From NCBI GenBank assembly GCA_022510885.1, contig JAFLSP010000115.1:1-5805 (forward strand): a stretch of DNA of 5,805 bases. Direction: 5' to 3'. Under the pieces are notes generated by a model. The model made no database searches. It was not told where the DNA came from and saw only the letters and a program-made list of their open reading frames with translations. The translations under genes and the position numbers were made by a program. Of this stretch, positions 1-5,764 are shown piece after piece. The stretch is from Treponema sp. GTDB lineage: Bacteria > Spirochaetota > Spirochaetia > Treponematales > Treponemataceae. The first letter of the stretch is position 1. Each line of letters starts with the position of its first letter.

Positions 1-3
1 TTC

Positions 4-1005
4 ATGCGAAAACTGCGAATTCTGTATGCGGGGAGTCCGCTGGCTTCGGGCATCGTCTTGAAGAATCTTGTTGCGCTGGGCGAGAAAAACGGCTATGAGA
101 TTGCCGCGGTGCTGACCAATCCGCCGAGCAGCCGGGGGCGGCACCGGGAACTTGTTCCCACGGAGGTTGCGCTTGCGGCGCAGTCGCTCGGTATTCCGGT
201 GTTCGCGTTTGAGCATCTCAAGTCCGAGGCGCGCGCGGCCCTGCTGCCGCTCAAGTGCGACATCCTGCTCTGCTTTGATTTCGGGCATATTTTCGGCGTG
301 AAATTCCTGACGATGTTTCCGCTGGGCGGCATCAACCTGCACCCGAGCGCGCTGCCGAAATACCGCGGCTGTACGCCCGTTCCGGCGGCGATTCTGAACG
401 GCGACCGCGAGCTGGGAATCAGCGTGCAGAGGCTTGCGCTCAGGACGGACGAGGGCGACATTCTGGCGCGGACGACGGTCGCGCTTGATGGCACGGAGAC
501 CACGAAAAGCCTGATGGACGGCGACGGCGCGCACAGCGTGGTGACGGACGAGGGCACGAGGCTGCTTGACGGCATCCTGCGCGCGGTTGTGGCGGACGCG
601 GACGATTCGTGCAGCGAGCTGCCGTTCATCACGCCCAAGGGAACGCCGCAGGCGGGCGAGGCGAGCTACACGGGCTTTTTCAAAAAAGAGGACGGGCGAA
701 TCGACTGGCGGGAGCCGGCGCAGCGCATCGAGCGGAAAATCCGTGCCTACACGCCGTTCCCGCTCTGCTTTACGGCGCGCGACGGGACGAATCTGCTCAT
801 TCTGAAGGCGAAGGTCAGCGAGGCGCGGACGGACGCGCAGCCGGGAACGGTTCTGCCCTACCGGAAGTCGGTGGGCGTTGAGGTGGCGTGCGGCGACGGT
901 TCGGTGCTTGCGGTGACGGAGTTGCAGTGGCAGGCGAAGAAGGCGATGGACTACGCTTCGTTCATGAACGGCGCGCGCGGAATCGTCGGCACGGTGCTGG
1001 GCTAG
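4..1005 (+). CDS. fmt: Methionyl-tRNA formyltransferase
   Basis: This cytoplasmic enzyme transfers a formyl group from 10-formyltetrahydrofolate to Met-tRNAfMet for translation initiation. The protein is 333 aa, close to the usual ~310-330. The N-terminal formyltransferase fold opens with RILYAGSP (5-12). The catalytic signature is NLHPSALPKYRG (111-122) with Asn111, His113 and Asp149 (in TDEGD). The 38-residue Asn-to-Asp spacing equals that of E. coli Fmt (Asn108/Asp146). The C-terminal tRNA-binding domain begins near KKEDGRIDW (227-235) and continues through the IRAYTPFPL segment (247-255), both typical of Fmt. The start is the ATG at 4. The frame stays open to the window edge, but the N-terminus already matches the family, so little or nothing should be missing. 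Only 3 nt lie upstream, so no ribosome binding site can be seen. It is the first visible gene of the plus-strand cluster; in many bacteria def lies just upstream, which cannot be checked here. Identification is very secure. Confidence 0.96.
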   Translation: MRKLRILYAGSPLASGIVLKNLVALGEKNGYEIAAVLTNPPSSRGRHRELVPTEVALAAQSLGIPVFAFEHLKSEARAALLPLKCDILLCFDFGHIFGVKFLTMFPLGGINLHPSALPKYRGCTPVPAAILNGDRELGISVQRLALRTDEGDILARTTVALDGTETTKSLMDGDGAHSVVTDEGTRLLDGILRAVVADADDSCSELPFITPKGTPQAGEASYTGFFKKEDGRIDWREPAQRIERKIRAYTPFPLCFTARDGTNLLILKAKVSEARTDAQPGTVLPYRKSVGVEVACGDGSVLAVTELQWQAKKAMDYASFMNGARGIVGTVLG

Positions 1006-1036
1006 CCCTTTGCGCAAAAATGTGGTAGAGTGGCAG

Positions 1037-1042
1037 AAAGGA
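1037..1042 (+). promoter_or_regulatory. Ribosome binding site of the PASTA protein gene
   Basis: AAAGGA lies 6 nt before the ATG at 1049. It decides the start in favour of this ATG over the in-frame TTG at 1010, which would add 13 residues but has no comparable purine-rich site in front of it. Confidence 0.75.
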
Positions 1043-1048
1043 TTTCGT

Positions 1049-2089
1049 ATGTCGTTGAAAGATTCCATGAGGCATTTTTCGCCCAAAAAATGCCGCGTTG
1101 ACCTTGAGGAGACGATGCGGCGTTTGCAGGAGAGCGGAAAACTGCTGCTGGCGACGGTGCTTGCGGCGCTCGTCGTCATGTTCATGGTCTGCCTTGCGGT
1201 GTTCTTCGCGTTCGTCAGGGGGGCGGAGCAGGTGATGGTGCCGGACCTGGAGGGCAAGCCGTGGAGCGCGGCGATGCTCGAAATGCAGGCGAAGGAATTG
1301 TACCCAAGAATCCAGCTGCGCTACACGGACAACCCCGCCGACGAGGGCATCGTCCTTGCGCAAAGCCCGGTGGCGGGCGCAATCGTCAAGGCGGGAACGC
1401 GCGTCACGCTGACCATCAGCCGGGGCGTGATTATTGACCACGTGGAGCGTTTTGTCGGCATGAACCTTGACGACGTGCGGCTCAAGTTGCAGACGATGTT
1501 CTCGGGGGCGGCGCGGCCGCTGGTCGTGCTGGCGACCCCCGTGTACAAGCCCGACGCGAGCGAGGCGGGCACGGTTCTTGAGCAGGACCCGCCCGAGGGC
1601 ACGGTCATTTCCGAGCCGGTTACGGTGCAGCTGGTGGTGAGCCGCGGGCCGGAGTACGAGCAGACGCGCATTCCCGACCTGGTGGGCAAGGGCATTTCCG
1701 AAGTGCTCGCGCAAATCGGTAGCGCGCGCCTGGTGTTCGATTTTACGTCGCACACGGCGAGCGATGGCGAGCAGCCCGGAACCGTCACCGCGCAGCAGGA
1801 ATTCGAGTCGTCGCTGGTGAGGAATTTCACGCGCGTGGGCGTTGAAATCGCGCTTCCGCGCCGCCAGCAGGGCGACGCGCGCATGGGGCTGTTCTCCGAG
1901 GCTACGGCGCAGTATCCTTATCCCGTTACGATGACGCTCGATGCCGTTCCCAACGACGGCGCGCGCTACACGCTGGTGACGCTCAAGCACACGGGCGGCA
2001 GCGTGACCATCCCCTATTCCGTTCCGCGCGGAACGGAGCTGGTCTTTTCAATCGAAGGACGCGAAATCCGGCATATAAAGGTGAATTAG
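1049..2089 (+). CDS. Membrane-anchored protein with three PASTA repeats
   Basis: This is a 346-aa protein with a short basic cytoplasmic N-terminus (1-31), one hydrophobic transmembrane segment (about 32-56, no cleavage or lipobox motif) and an extracytoplasmic remainder. Three PASTA-like repeats follow. The first (about 60-126) starts VMVPDLEGKPW and ends VTLTISRG. The second (about 128-200) contains VGMNLDDVRLKLQ, GTVLEQDPPEG and VQLVVSRGP. The third (about 205-269) contains IPDLVGKGISEVL and ends VGVEIALP. The last ~65 residues are beta-rich with no PASTA pattern. There is no kinase or transpeptidase domain. PASTA domains in Ser/Thr kinases and penicillin-binding proteins bind muropeptides or uncrosslinked peptidoglycan, so I infer a periplasmic, wall-associated role; binding is not shown by the sequence. 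The gene follows fmt by 43 nt and precedes aroDE by 1 nt, consistent with co-transcription. The architecture is clear; the cellular function is unknown. Confidence 0.88.
   Translation: MSLKDSMRHFSPKKCRVDLEETMRRLQESGKLLLATVLAALVVMFMVCLAVFFAFVRGAEQVMVPDLEGKPWSAAMLEMQAKELYPRIQLRYTDNPADEGIVLAQSPVAGAIVKAGTRVTLTISRGVIIDHVERFVGMNLDDVRLKLQTMFSGAARPLVVLATPVYKPDASEAGTVLEQDPPEGTVISEPVTVQLVVSRGPEYEQTRIPDLVGKGISEVLAQIGSARLVFDFTSHTASDGEQPGTVTAQQEFESSLVRNFTRVGVEIALPRRQQGDARMGLFSEATAQYPYPVTMTLDAVPNDGARYTLVTLKHTGGSVTIPYSVPRGTELVFSIEGREIRHIKVN
1071..1094 (+). repeat. Perfect 9-bp inverted repeat (hairpin) early in the PASTA gene
   Basis: GGCATTTTT (1071-1079) and AAAAATGCC (1086-1094) are exact reverse complements around a 6-nt loop. 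The hairpin begins 22 nt after the start codon, in codons 8-16. It has no following T-tract, so it is not an intrinsic terminator. It may be chance in codons for the basic N-terminus, or it may influence translation of this gene. Confidence 0.5.
2079..2084 (+). promoter_or_regulatory. Ribosome binding site of aroDE, inside the end of the PASTA gene
   Basis: AGGTGA lies 6 nt before the ATG at 2091 and matches the 3' part of the AGGAGGTGA consensus. It sits in the last codons of the preceding gene, whose TAG stop ends 1 nt before the ATG, an arrangement that favours translational coupling. Confidence 0.65.
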
Positions 2090-2090
2090 C

Positions 2091-3605
2091 ATGGAACGAC
2101 CGTTAGTTTGTCTGTGTCTGACGGGCAGGACGCTTGAAGAGGACGTGGAGCTGGCAAACCGCTACAGCCATTTTATCGATTTGGTGGAACTGCGCGTCGA
2201 TTTTCTGGACGAGGACGAACGCCTGAACATCCGCGAGTTTCCGGCGATGGTGATGGTGCCGTGCATTCTGACTATCCGGCGCGCGACTGACGGCGGACAA
2301 TTCCGCGAGGGAGAGGCTTCCCGCACGACGCTGTTCGCCCGCGGGCTTGCCTTTGCCGAATCAGACCCCAAAAAGAATTTCGCCTACGTCGATTTTGAGG
2401 AGGATTTTCACGTGCCCAGTTTGCAGGACGCGGTGCTCGCGTTCGGCACGAAAATCATCCGCTCGTTCCATGACATGGACAAGCCGGTGCCTGACCTTGC
2501 GGAAAAACTCACCGCCCTGCGCATGACGGGCTTTGAGATTCCCAAAATCGCCTGTATGCCGCGCTCGCTTGCCGACGTGACGCAGATGTTCACGCAGGCG
2601 GCCGCCTTTGCCGGCTCGCAGCAAATCGTGTGCGCCATGGGGAACGTCGGGCTGCCGACGCGCATTCTGGCGCAGCGACTGCATTCATACCTCACGTACA
2701 CCACGGCGGAGGAGCTGCTGGGCACGATGGTCTCCGTGGCGGGGCAGGAAATCGGGCATATCGACCCGAGGACGCTGCACGACCAGTATCATTTCCGCGC
2801 GCTGAACCGGCAGACGGCGGTGTTCGGCATTACGGGCTGGCCGCTCAAAGTGACGTCAAGCCCGAAAATCCACAACAAGAAATTCGAGACGAACGGGATG
2901 AACGCGGTTTTCGTGCCCTTTCCGTCGCAGACGGCGGACGAGGCGTTTGCGTTTGCCAAGGCGATGGGCATCAGGGGATTTTCCGTCACCGTGCCGCACA
3001 AGGAAGCCATCATCCCGCTGCTGGACGAGATTGACGACGACGTGCGGAAAATCGGCGCGTGCAACACGGTGGTGCATGAACACGGTAAATGGAAAGGCTA
3101 CAACACCGACGCGCCCGGGTTTTCCAAGGCACTGCGTGAATTTACGGGGCTGGACGACTTGCGCGGCAAGAAGGTCGCGGTCATCGGCGCGGGCGGCGCG
3201 TCGCGGGCGGTCGCCTTTGCCGTAAAGGAGCTGGGCGCGCAGGCATGTGTGTTCAACCGCACGATTAGCCGCGCGCGCGCGATTGCGGAGCAGTTCGGCT
3301 TTGCCTACGCCACGCTCGGCGCGGAATCCCTGGAGAAACTGCATGAATATTCGGACATCATCGTGCAGACCACCTCAAAGGGCATGGGTGCGCAGGACGC
3401 GCCGAATCAGGACAACGACCCGCTCTACTTCTACGATTTTGACGGCACGGAGTTGCTGTACGACATCATCTATGCGCCCGAAGTTACGCCCGTCATGGTG
3501 CGCGCGCAGGCCGCGGGGTGCAAGGTTCACAACGGGCTGACGATGCTGCACTATCAGGGCGACGCGCAGTTCGCGCTCTACAAGGGAGTGTACGAGGATG
3601 CTTAA
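2091..3605 (+). CDS. aroDE: Bifunctional 3-dehydroquinate dehydratase / shikimate dehydrogenase
   Basis: This 504-aa fusion catalyses two consecutive shikimate-pathway steps: 3-dehydroquinate to 3-dehydroshikimate, then NADPH-dependent reduction to shikimate. Residues about 1-235 are a type I (Schiff-base) dehydratase with ELRVD (33-37), TIR (61-63), His127 in SFHD, the Schiff-base Lys152 in IPKIA, Arg191 after MGNVGLPT, and Ser215/Gln219 in SVAGQ. Residues about 243-504 are the dehydrogenase, with the shikimate-binding segment PLKVTSSPKIHN (251-262), catalytic Lys304 in SVTVPHK, Asn325 in GACNT, Asp340 in GYNTD, the NADP glycine loop GAGGASRA (366-373), NRT (389-391), which favours NADP(H), and Gln489 in MLHYQ. 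Two positions differ from the common form: Asp67 where the dehydratase usually has the Glu of EGG, and Thr255 for the first Ser of the SxS motif. All other key residues are present, so both halves are probably active. The start ATG at 2091 has a good Shine-Dalgarno sequence, and the 3' end overlaps rpiA by 8 nt. Confidence 0.95.
   Translation: MERPLVCLCLTGRTLEEDVELANRYSHFIDLVELRVDFLDEDERLNIREFPAMVMVPCILTIRRATDGGQFREGEASRTTLFARGLAFAESDPKKNFAYVDFEEDFHVPSLQDAVLAFGTKIIRSFHDMDKPVPDLAEKLTALRMTGFEIPKIACMPRSLADVTQMFTQAAAFAGSQQIVCAMGNVGLPTRILAQRLHSYLTYTTAEELLGTMVSVAGQEIGHIDPRTLHDQYHFRALNRQTAVFGITGWPLKVTSSPKIHNKKFETNGMNAVFVPFPSQTADEAFAFAKAMGIRGFSVTVPHKEAIIPLLDEIDDDVRKIGACNTVVHEHGKWKGYNTDAPGFSKALREFTGLDDLRGKKVAVIGAGGASRAVAFAVKELGAQACVFNRTISRARAIAEQFGFAYATLGAESLEKLHEYSDIIVQTTSKGMGAQDAPNQDNDPLYFYDFDGTELLYDIIYAPEVTPVMVRAQAAGCKVHNGLTMLHYQGDAQFALYKGVYEDA
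3582..3588 (+). promoter_or_regulatory. Ribosome binding site of rpiA, inside the end of aroDE
   Basis: AAGGGAG lies 9 nt before the rpiA ATG at 3598 and within the last codons of aroDE. It supports this start and coupling of rpiA translation to that of aroDE. A GAGG at 3594-3597 abuts the ATG and is too close to be used. Confidence 0.6.
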
Positions 3606-4317
3606 TCAGGACGAGCAGAAAGTCTTGGTTGCCAACACGGCAATCGACACGCTCATCGCGGAGAAAAAGATTTTCAGCGGCATGAAAATCGGCCTGGGAA
3701 CCGGCTCGACGGCGTTGCCTGCGGTCAAACGCCTTGCCGACCGCATTGCGGACGGAACGCTCACCGACATTGAGGCGGTGCCGACGAGTTTTCAGACGGC
3801 GAACTACTGCCAGGACCTGGACATTCCCGTGTACAGCCTGAACCACCGCAGCATTGGCGGGCATCTTGACCTGACGATTGACGGGGCGGACGCGATTGAC
3901 CCGCAGAACAATCTGATTAAGGGCGGCGGCGCGGCGCTTCTGCGCGAAAAAATCGTCGCGTACAACTCGACCAATTACGCGATTGTCGCCGACGCTTCGA
4001 AAATCGTGCCGGACGTGGGGACGAAATTCCCGCTTCCCGTGGAAATCGTCGCCGAGGCGCGGCAGAGCATCATCACCGCGCTTGAGCGCATGGGCGCGAC
4101 CTGCATCTTGCGCGAGGGCGTGCGCAAATGCGGGCCGGTCATCACCGACTGCGGAAATCAGATTCTTGACTGCCTGTGGCGGCATCCCGTTGACCCCGCG
4201 GAAATGGAGGATGCCATCAACGGCATTCCGGGCGTGGTGGAGACGGGTTTTTTCACCAAAAAACGACCGGTCGTATTTTACAGCACGCAGGACGGGCGGG
4301 TGGAAATCAGGCGGTGA
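3598..4317 (+). CDS. rpiA: Ribose-5-phosphate isomerase A
   Basis: This cytoplasmic enzyme interconverts ribose 5-phosphate and ribulose 5-phosphate in the non-oxidative pentose phosphate pathway, supplying precursors for nucleotides and PRPP. The 239-aa product has the full RpiA pattern: GLGTGSTA (32-39), PTSFQ (62-66), DGAD (95-98), IKGGGAALLREK (107-118), KFPLPVE (143-149) and the C-terminal INGIPGVVETGFF (207-219). Asp95, Asp98, Lys108 and Glu117 fall at a constant +14 offset from the E. coli active-site residues Asp81, Asp84, Lys94 and Glu103. The residue after DGAD is Ala rather than the usual Glu; it is not one of these four, so activity is expected. It is the last gene of the plus-strand cluster, its start lying 8 nt inside aroDE. 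Its 3' end overlaps the converging MATE gene by 11 bp. Family membership is very secure. Confidence 0.96.
   Translation: MLNQDEQKVLVANTAIDTLIAEKKIFSGMKIGLGTGSTALPAVKRLADRIADGTLTDIEAVPTSFQTANYCQDLDIPVYSLNHRSIGGHLDLTIDGADAIDPQNNLIKGGGAALLREKIVAYNSTNYAIVADASKIVPDVGTKFPLPVEIVAEARQSIITALERMGATCILREGVRKCGPVITDCGNQILDCLWRHPVDPAEMEDAINGIPGVVETGFFTKKRPVVFYSTQDGRVEIRR
4258..4279 (-). terminator. Candidate terminator of the MATE gene, inside rpiA
   Basis: Read on the minus strand, a perfect 12-bp palindrome (ACGACCGGTCGT, 4274-4263) runs straight into a stretch of T, six counting the palindrome's last base, and is preceded by AAAA plus one unpaired T. The A-run can pair with the T-run, giving an A-tract/stem/T-tract element about 28 nt past the MATE stop codon. 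The GC part of the stem is only 4 bp around CCGG, so strength is doubtful. The T-run comes from rpiA lysine codons, and chance is possible. Confidence 0.4.
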
Positions 4318-5659
4318 GCGTCGTGCCGTACACGTGTTTTTTCGTGTAGAGCGCGTAGACGATGACCATCAGCACGCCGCACAGGAGCCAGCCCGCAGGA
4401 TAGGCGAGCGAGACGGGAACGAAACTCGCGGAAATGCGCGTCGCAATCGCCAGATACACTTGCCGGAACGCCACGAATGAGGAAAGCATGACGAGCGTGG
4501 GCGCAAGCGCGTTGCCCAGTCCGCGCAGGACGCCGCCGAACACTTGGTTCAGCACGCGGAACAGGTAGAACGGCGCGCCCACGCGCAGGAAGAACGTGCC
4601 GTAATACAGCACGTGTTCGTCGCGGTTGAACATGCCGATTAACTGCCCGGGCAGCAGCTCGAATGCCAGCACGATGAGCGCGTTCCACACGAATGCCAGC
4701 TGGAGCGACGTTGCCACGCCTTCCTTGACGCGCGGCAGGTTCTGCGCGCCGTAGTTCTGCCCTACGAATGTGGTCGCGCTCAGGGCGACGCTCTGAATGG
4801 GCAGCAGCGACACTTGGTCAATCTTGTTGAAGCATGCCCAGCCCGCCATACACGCCGACCCGAAGCGGTTGATGTAGCCCTGCACGAACACGTTGGAGAA
4901 CGCCGTAATCGCCATCTGAATGCCGCCGGGAAGCCCCTGCTTGAGCACGCGCCGCAGCGAATCCGCGTGGATTTTCAGTTCGCGCAGGCGGATTTTGTAT
5001 ATCTCGTCGGTGCGAACCATTACCCACAGCACGAGCAGCATGGAAACCGCCTGCGAGATGACCGTCGCGTAAGCCGCGCCCGCAATGCCCTGCCGCAGTC
5101 CCACCACGAACACAAAGTCGAGCGCGACGTTCACCACGGACGAGACAATCAGAAAGTAGAGCGGTCGCGTCGCGTCCCCGAGCGCGCGCAGAATTCCCGC
5201 GCCCACGTTGTAGACCATTTGGAACAGCGCGCCCAAAAAGTAGATTTGCAGATAGGTGTTCGCCATGGCAAACACGTCGTCGGGCGTGCCCATGAGGTGC
5301 AGGACGACCGGCGAGGCAATCTGCCCGAAAAAAATGGAGAAGCCGCCCGCAATCACGCTGCCGAGAATCATCGTGTGCAGGGTGCGCCGGACGTTTTCCC
5401 GGTCGTGCGCGCCGAAATACTGCGAGATGACCACGCTCCCGCCCGCCGCAAGCCCCATGAAAAACCCGATAATCGCGTTGATAAGTGAGCCGGTCGAGCC
5501 GATTGCCGCAAGCGCTTCCTTGCCCACGTAGTTCCCCACGATTACGCAGTCCACCGTGTTGTACAGCTGCTGGAAGAGGTTGCCCGCAATGAGCGGCAGC
5601 GCGAATTTGAGAATGAGCGGGTGGATTGCCCCCGTCGTCATGTCCGTAGTCTTATGCAT
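4307..5659 (-). CDS. MATE-family multidrug efflux transporter
   Basis: This 450-aa inner-membrane antiporter belongs to the MATE family, which exports cationic drugs, dyes or metabolites in exchange for Na+ or H+. It shows the two-lobe repeat of about 12 hydrophobic segments. Lobe 1 (about 17-210) contains LPLIAGNLFQQLYNTVDCVI (21-40), GSVVISQYFGA (74-84) and ILRALGDATRP (156-166). Lobe 2 (about 238-435) has the matching QGLPGGIQMAI (241-251), VGQNYGAQNLPRVKEG (299-314) and VLRGLGNALAPTLV (377-390). Length and motifs fit a complete gene. The substrate and coupling ion cannot be read from the sequence. The start at 5659 (MHKTTDMTTG) is preceded by an in-frame TAA, so no longer form exists; Met7 at 5641 is an alternative. 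Neither has a clear Shine-Dalgarno sequence. The gene has its own strong promoter and converges on rpiA with an 11-bp 3' overlap, so it is a separate transcription unit. Confidence 0.94.
   Translation of the reverse strand: MHKTTDMTTGAIHPLILKFALPLIAGNLFQQLYNTVDCVIVGNYVGKEALAAIGSTGSLINAIIGFFMGLAAGGSVVISQYFGAHDRENVRRTLHTMILGSVIAGGFSIFFGQIASPVVLHLMGTPDDVFAMANTYLQIYFLGALFQMVYNVGAGILRALGDATRPLYFLIVSSVVNVALDFVFVVGLRQGIAGAAYATVISQAVSMLLVLWVMVRTDEIYKIRLRELKIHADSLRRVLKQGLPGGIQMAITAFSNVFVQGYINRFGSACMAGWACFNKIDQVSLLPIQSVALSATTFVGQNYGAQNLPRVKEGVATSLQLAFVWNALIVLAFELLPGQLIGMFNRDEHVLYYGTFFLRVGAPFYLFRVLNQVFGGVLRGLGNALAPTLVMLSSFVAFRQVYLAIATRISASFVPVSLAYPAGWLLCGVLMVIVYALYTKKHVYGTTLTA
4322..4342 (+). terminator. 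Weak candidate terminator of the fmt-rpiA cluster, inside the MATE gene
   Basis: Five bases after the rpiA stop, CGTG-N5-CACG (4322-4334) is followed after 2 nt by six T (4337-4342). The stem is only 4 bp. A competing fold pairs TACACG (4329-4334) with CGTGTA (4343-4348) and buries the T-run in the loop. The T-run also encodes two MATE lysines on the other strand. It is placed where the operon should end, but the structure is weak. Confidence 0.25.
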
Positions 5660-5676
5660 AGCGAATTACTGGGAAA

Positions 5677-5705
5677 ATGATACAAGGACGGGCGCACTCT
5701 GTCAA
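5677..5705 (-). promoter_or_regulatory. Sigma-70 type promoter of the MATE gene
   Basis: On the minus strand the -35 box is TTGACA (5705-5700, exact consensus), the spacer is exactly 17 bp, and the -10 box is TATCAT (5682-5677, five of six consensus bases). The seventh base past the -10 box is an A at 5670, a plausible transcription start. That leaves a leader of about 11 nt before the ATG at 5659. This is the best-supported regulatory site in the window. Confidence 0.85.
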
Positions 5706-5729
5706 GCACGGCGGCAAGAAAGCGCCCGT
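5688..5729 (-). repeat. 8-bp inverted repeat flanking the -35 box (candidate operator)
   Basis: ACGGGCGC (5688-5695) and GCGCCCGT (5722-5729) are perfect reverse complements, 34 bp centre to centre, with 26 bp between them. One arm lies in the promoter spacer and the other upstream of the -35 box, so a bound regulator or a cruciform would affect the MATE promoter. In GC-rich DNA an 8-bp pair can arise by chance. Confidence 0.35.
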
Positions 5730-5764
5730 GTGCTGAATAGTTACCGCATCTACTGTGGTGACAG

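Noticed and set aside
1003..1031. Internal promoter between fmt and the PASTA gene (TAGAGT preceded by TGG as an extended -10 box; TTTGCGCAAA palindrome at 1009-1018).
   Set aside because: There is no acceptable -35 hexamer at 16-18 bp, the -10 match is only four of six, and the short palindrome is unremarkable by itself.
1010..1048. TTG start adding 13 residues to the PASTA protein.
   Set aside because: The ATG at 1049 has AAAGGA at ideal distance and gives a normal short basic N-terminus before the membrane segment.
962..1990. Long open frame on the minus strand (342 codons) opposite the fmt end and the PASTA gene.
   Set aside because: It is antisense to two well-supported genes. Its product is rich in Arg, His and Ala with no recognisable domain, as expected from the reverse of GC-rich codons.
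3270..3281. Alternating CG run of 12 bp, possibly Z-DNA forming.
   Set aside because: It is explained by Arg-Ala-Arg-Ala codons of AroDE in GC-rich DNA.
4814..5488. Plus-strand open frame of 224 codons opposite the MATE gene.
   Set aside because: The product is strongly charged and low in complexity (Arg/His/Asp/Glu), the mirror of hydrophobic transporter codons. It has no domain and no ribosome binding site that I can see.
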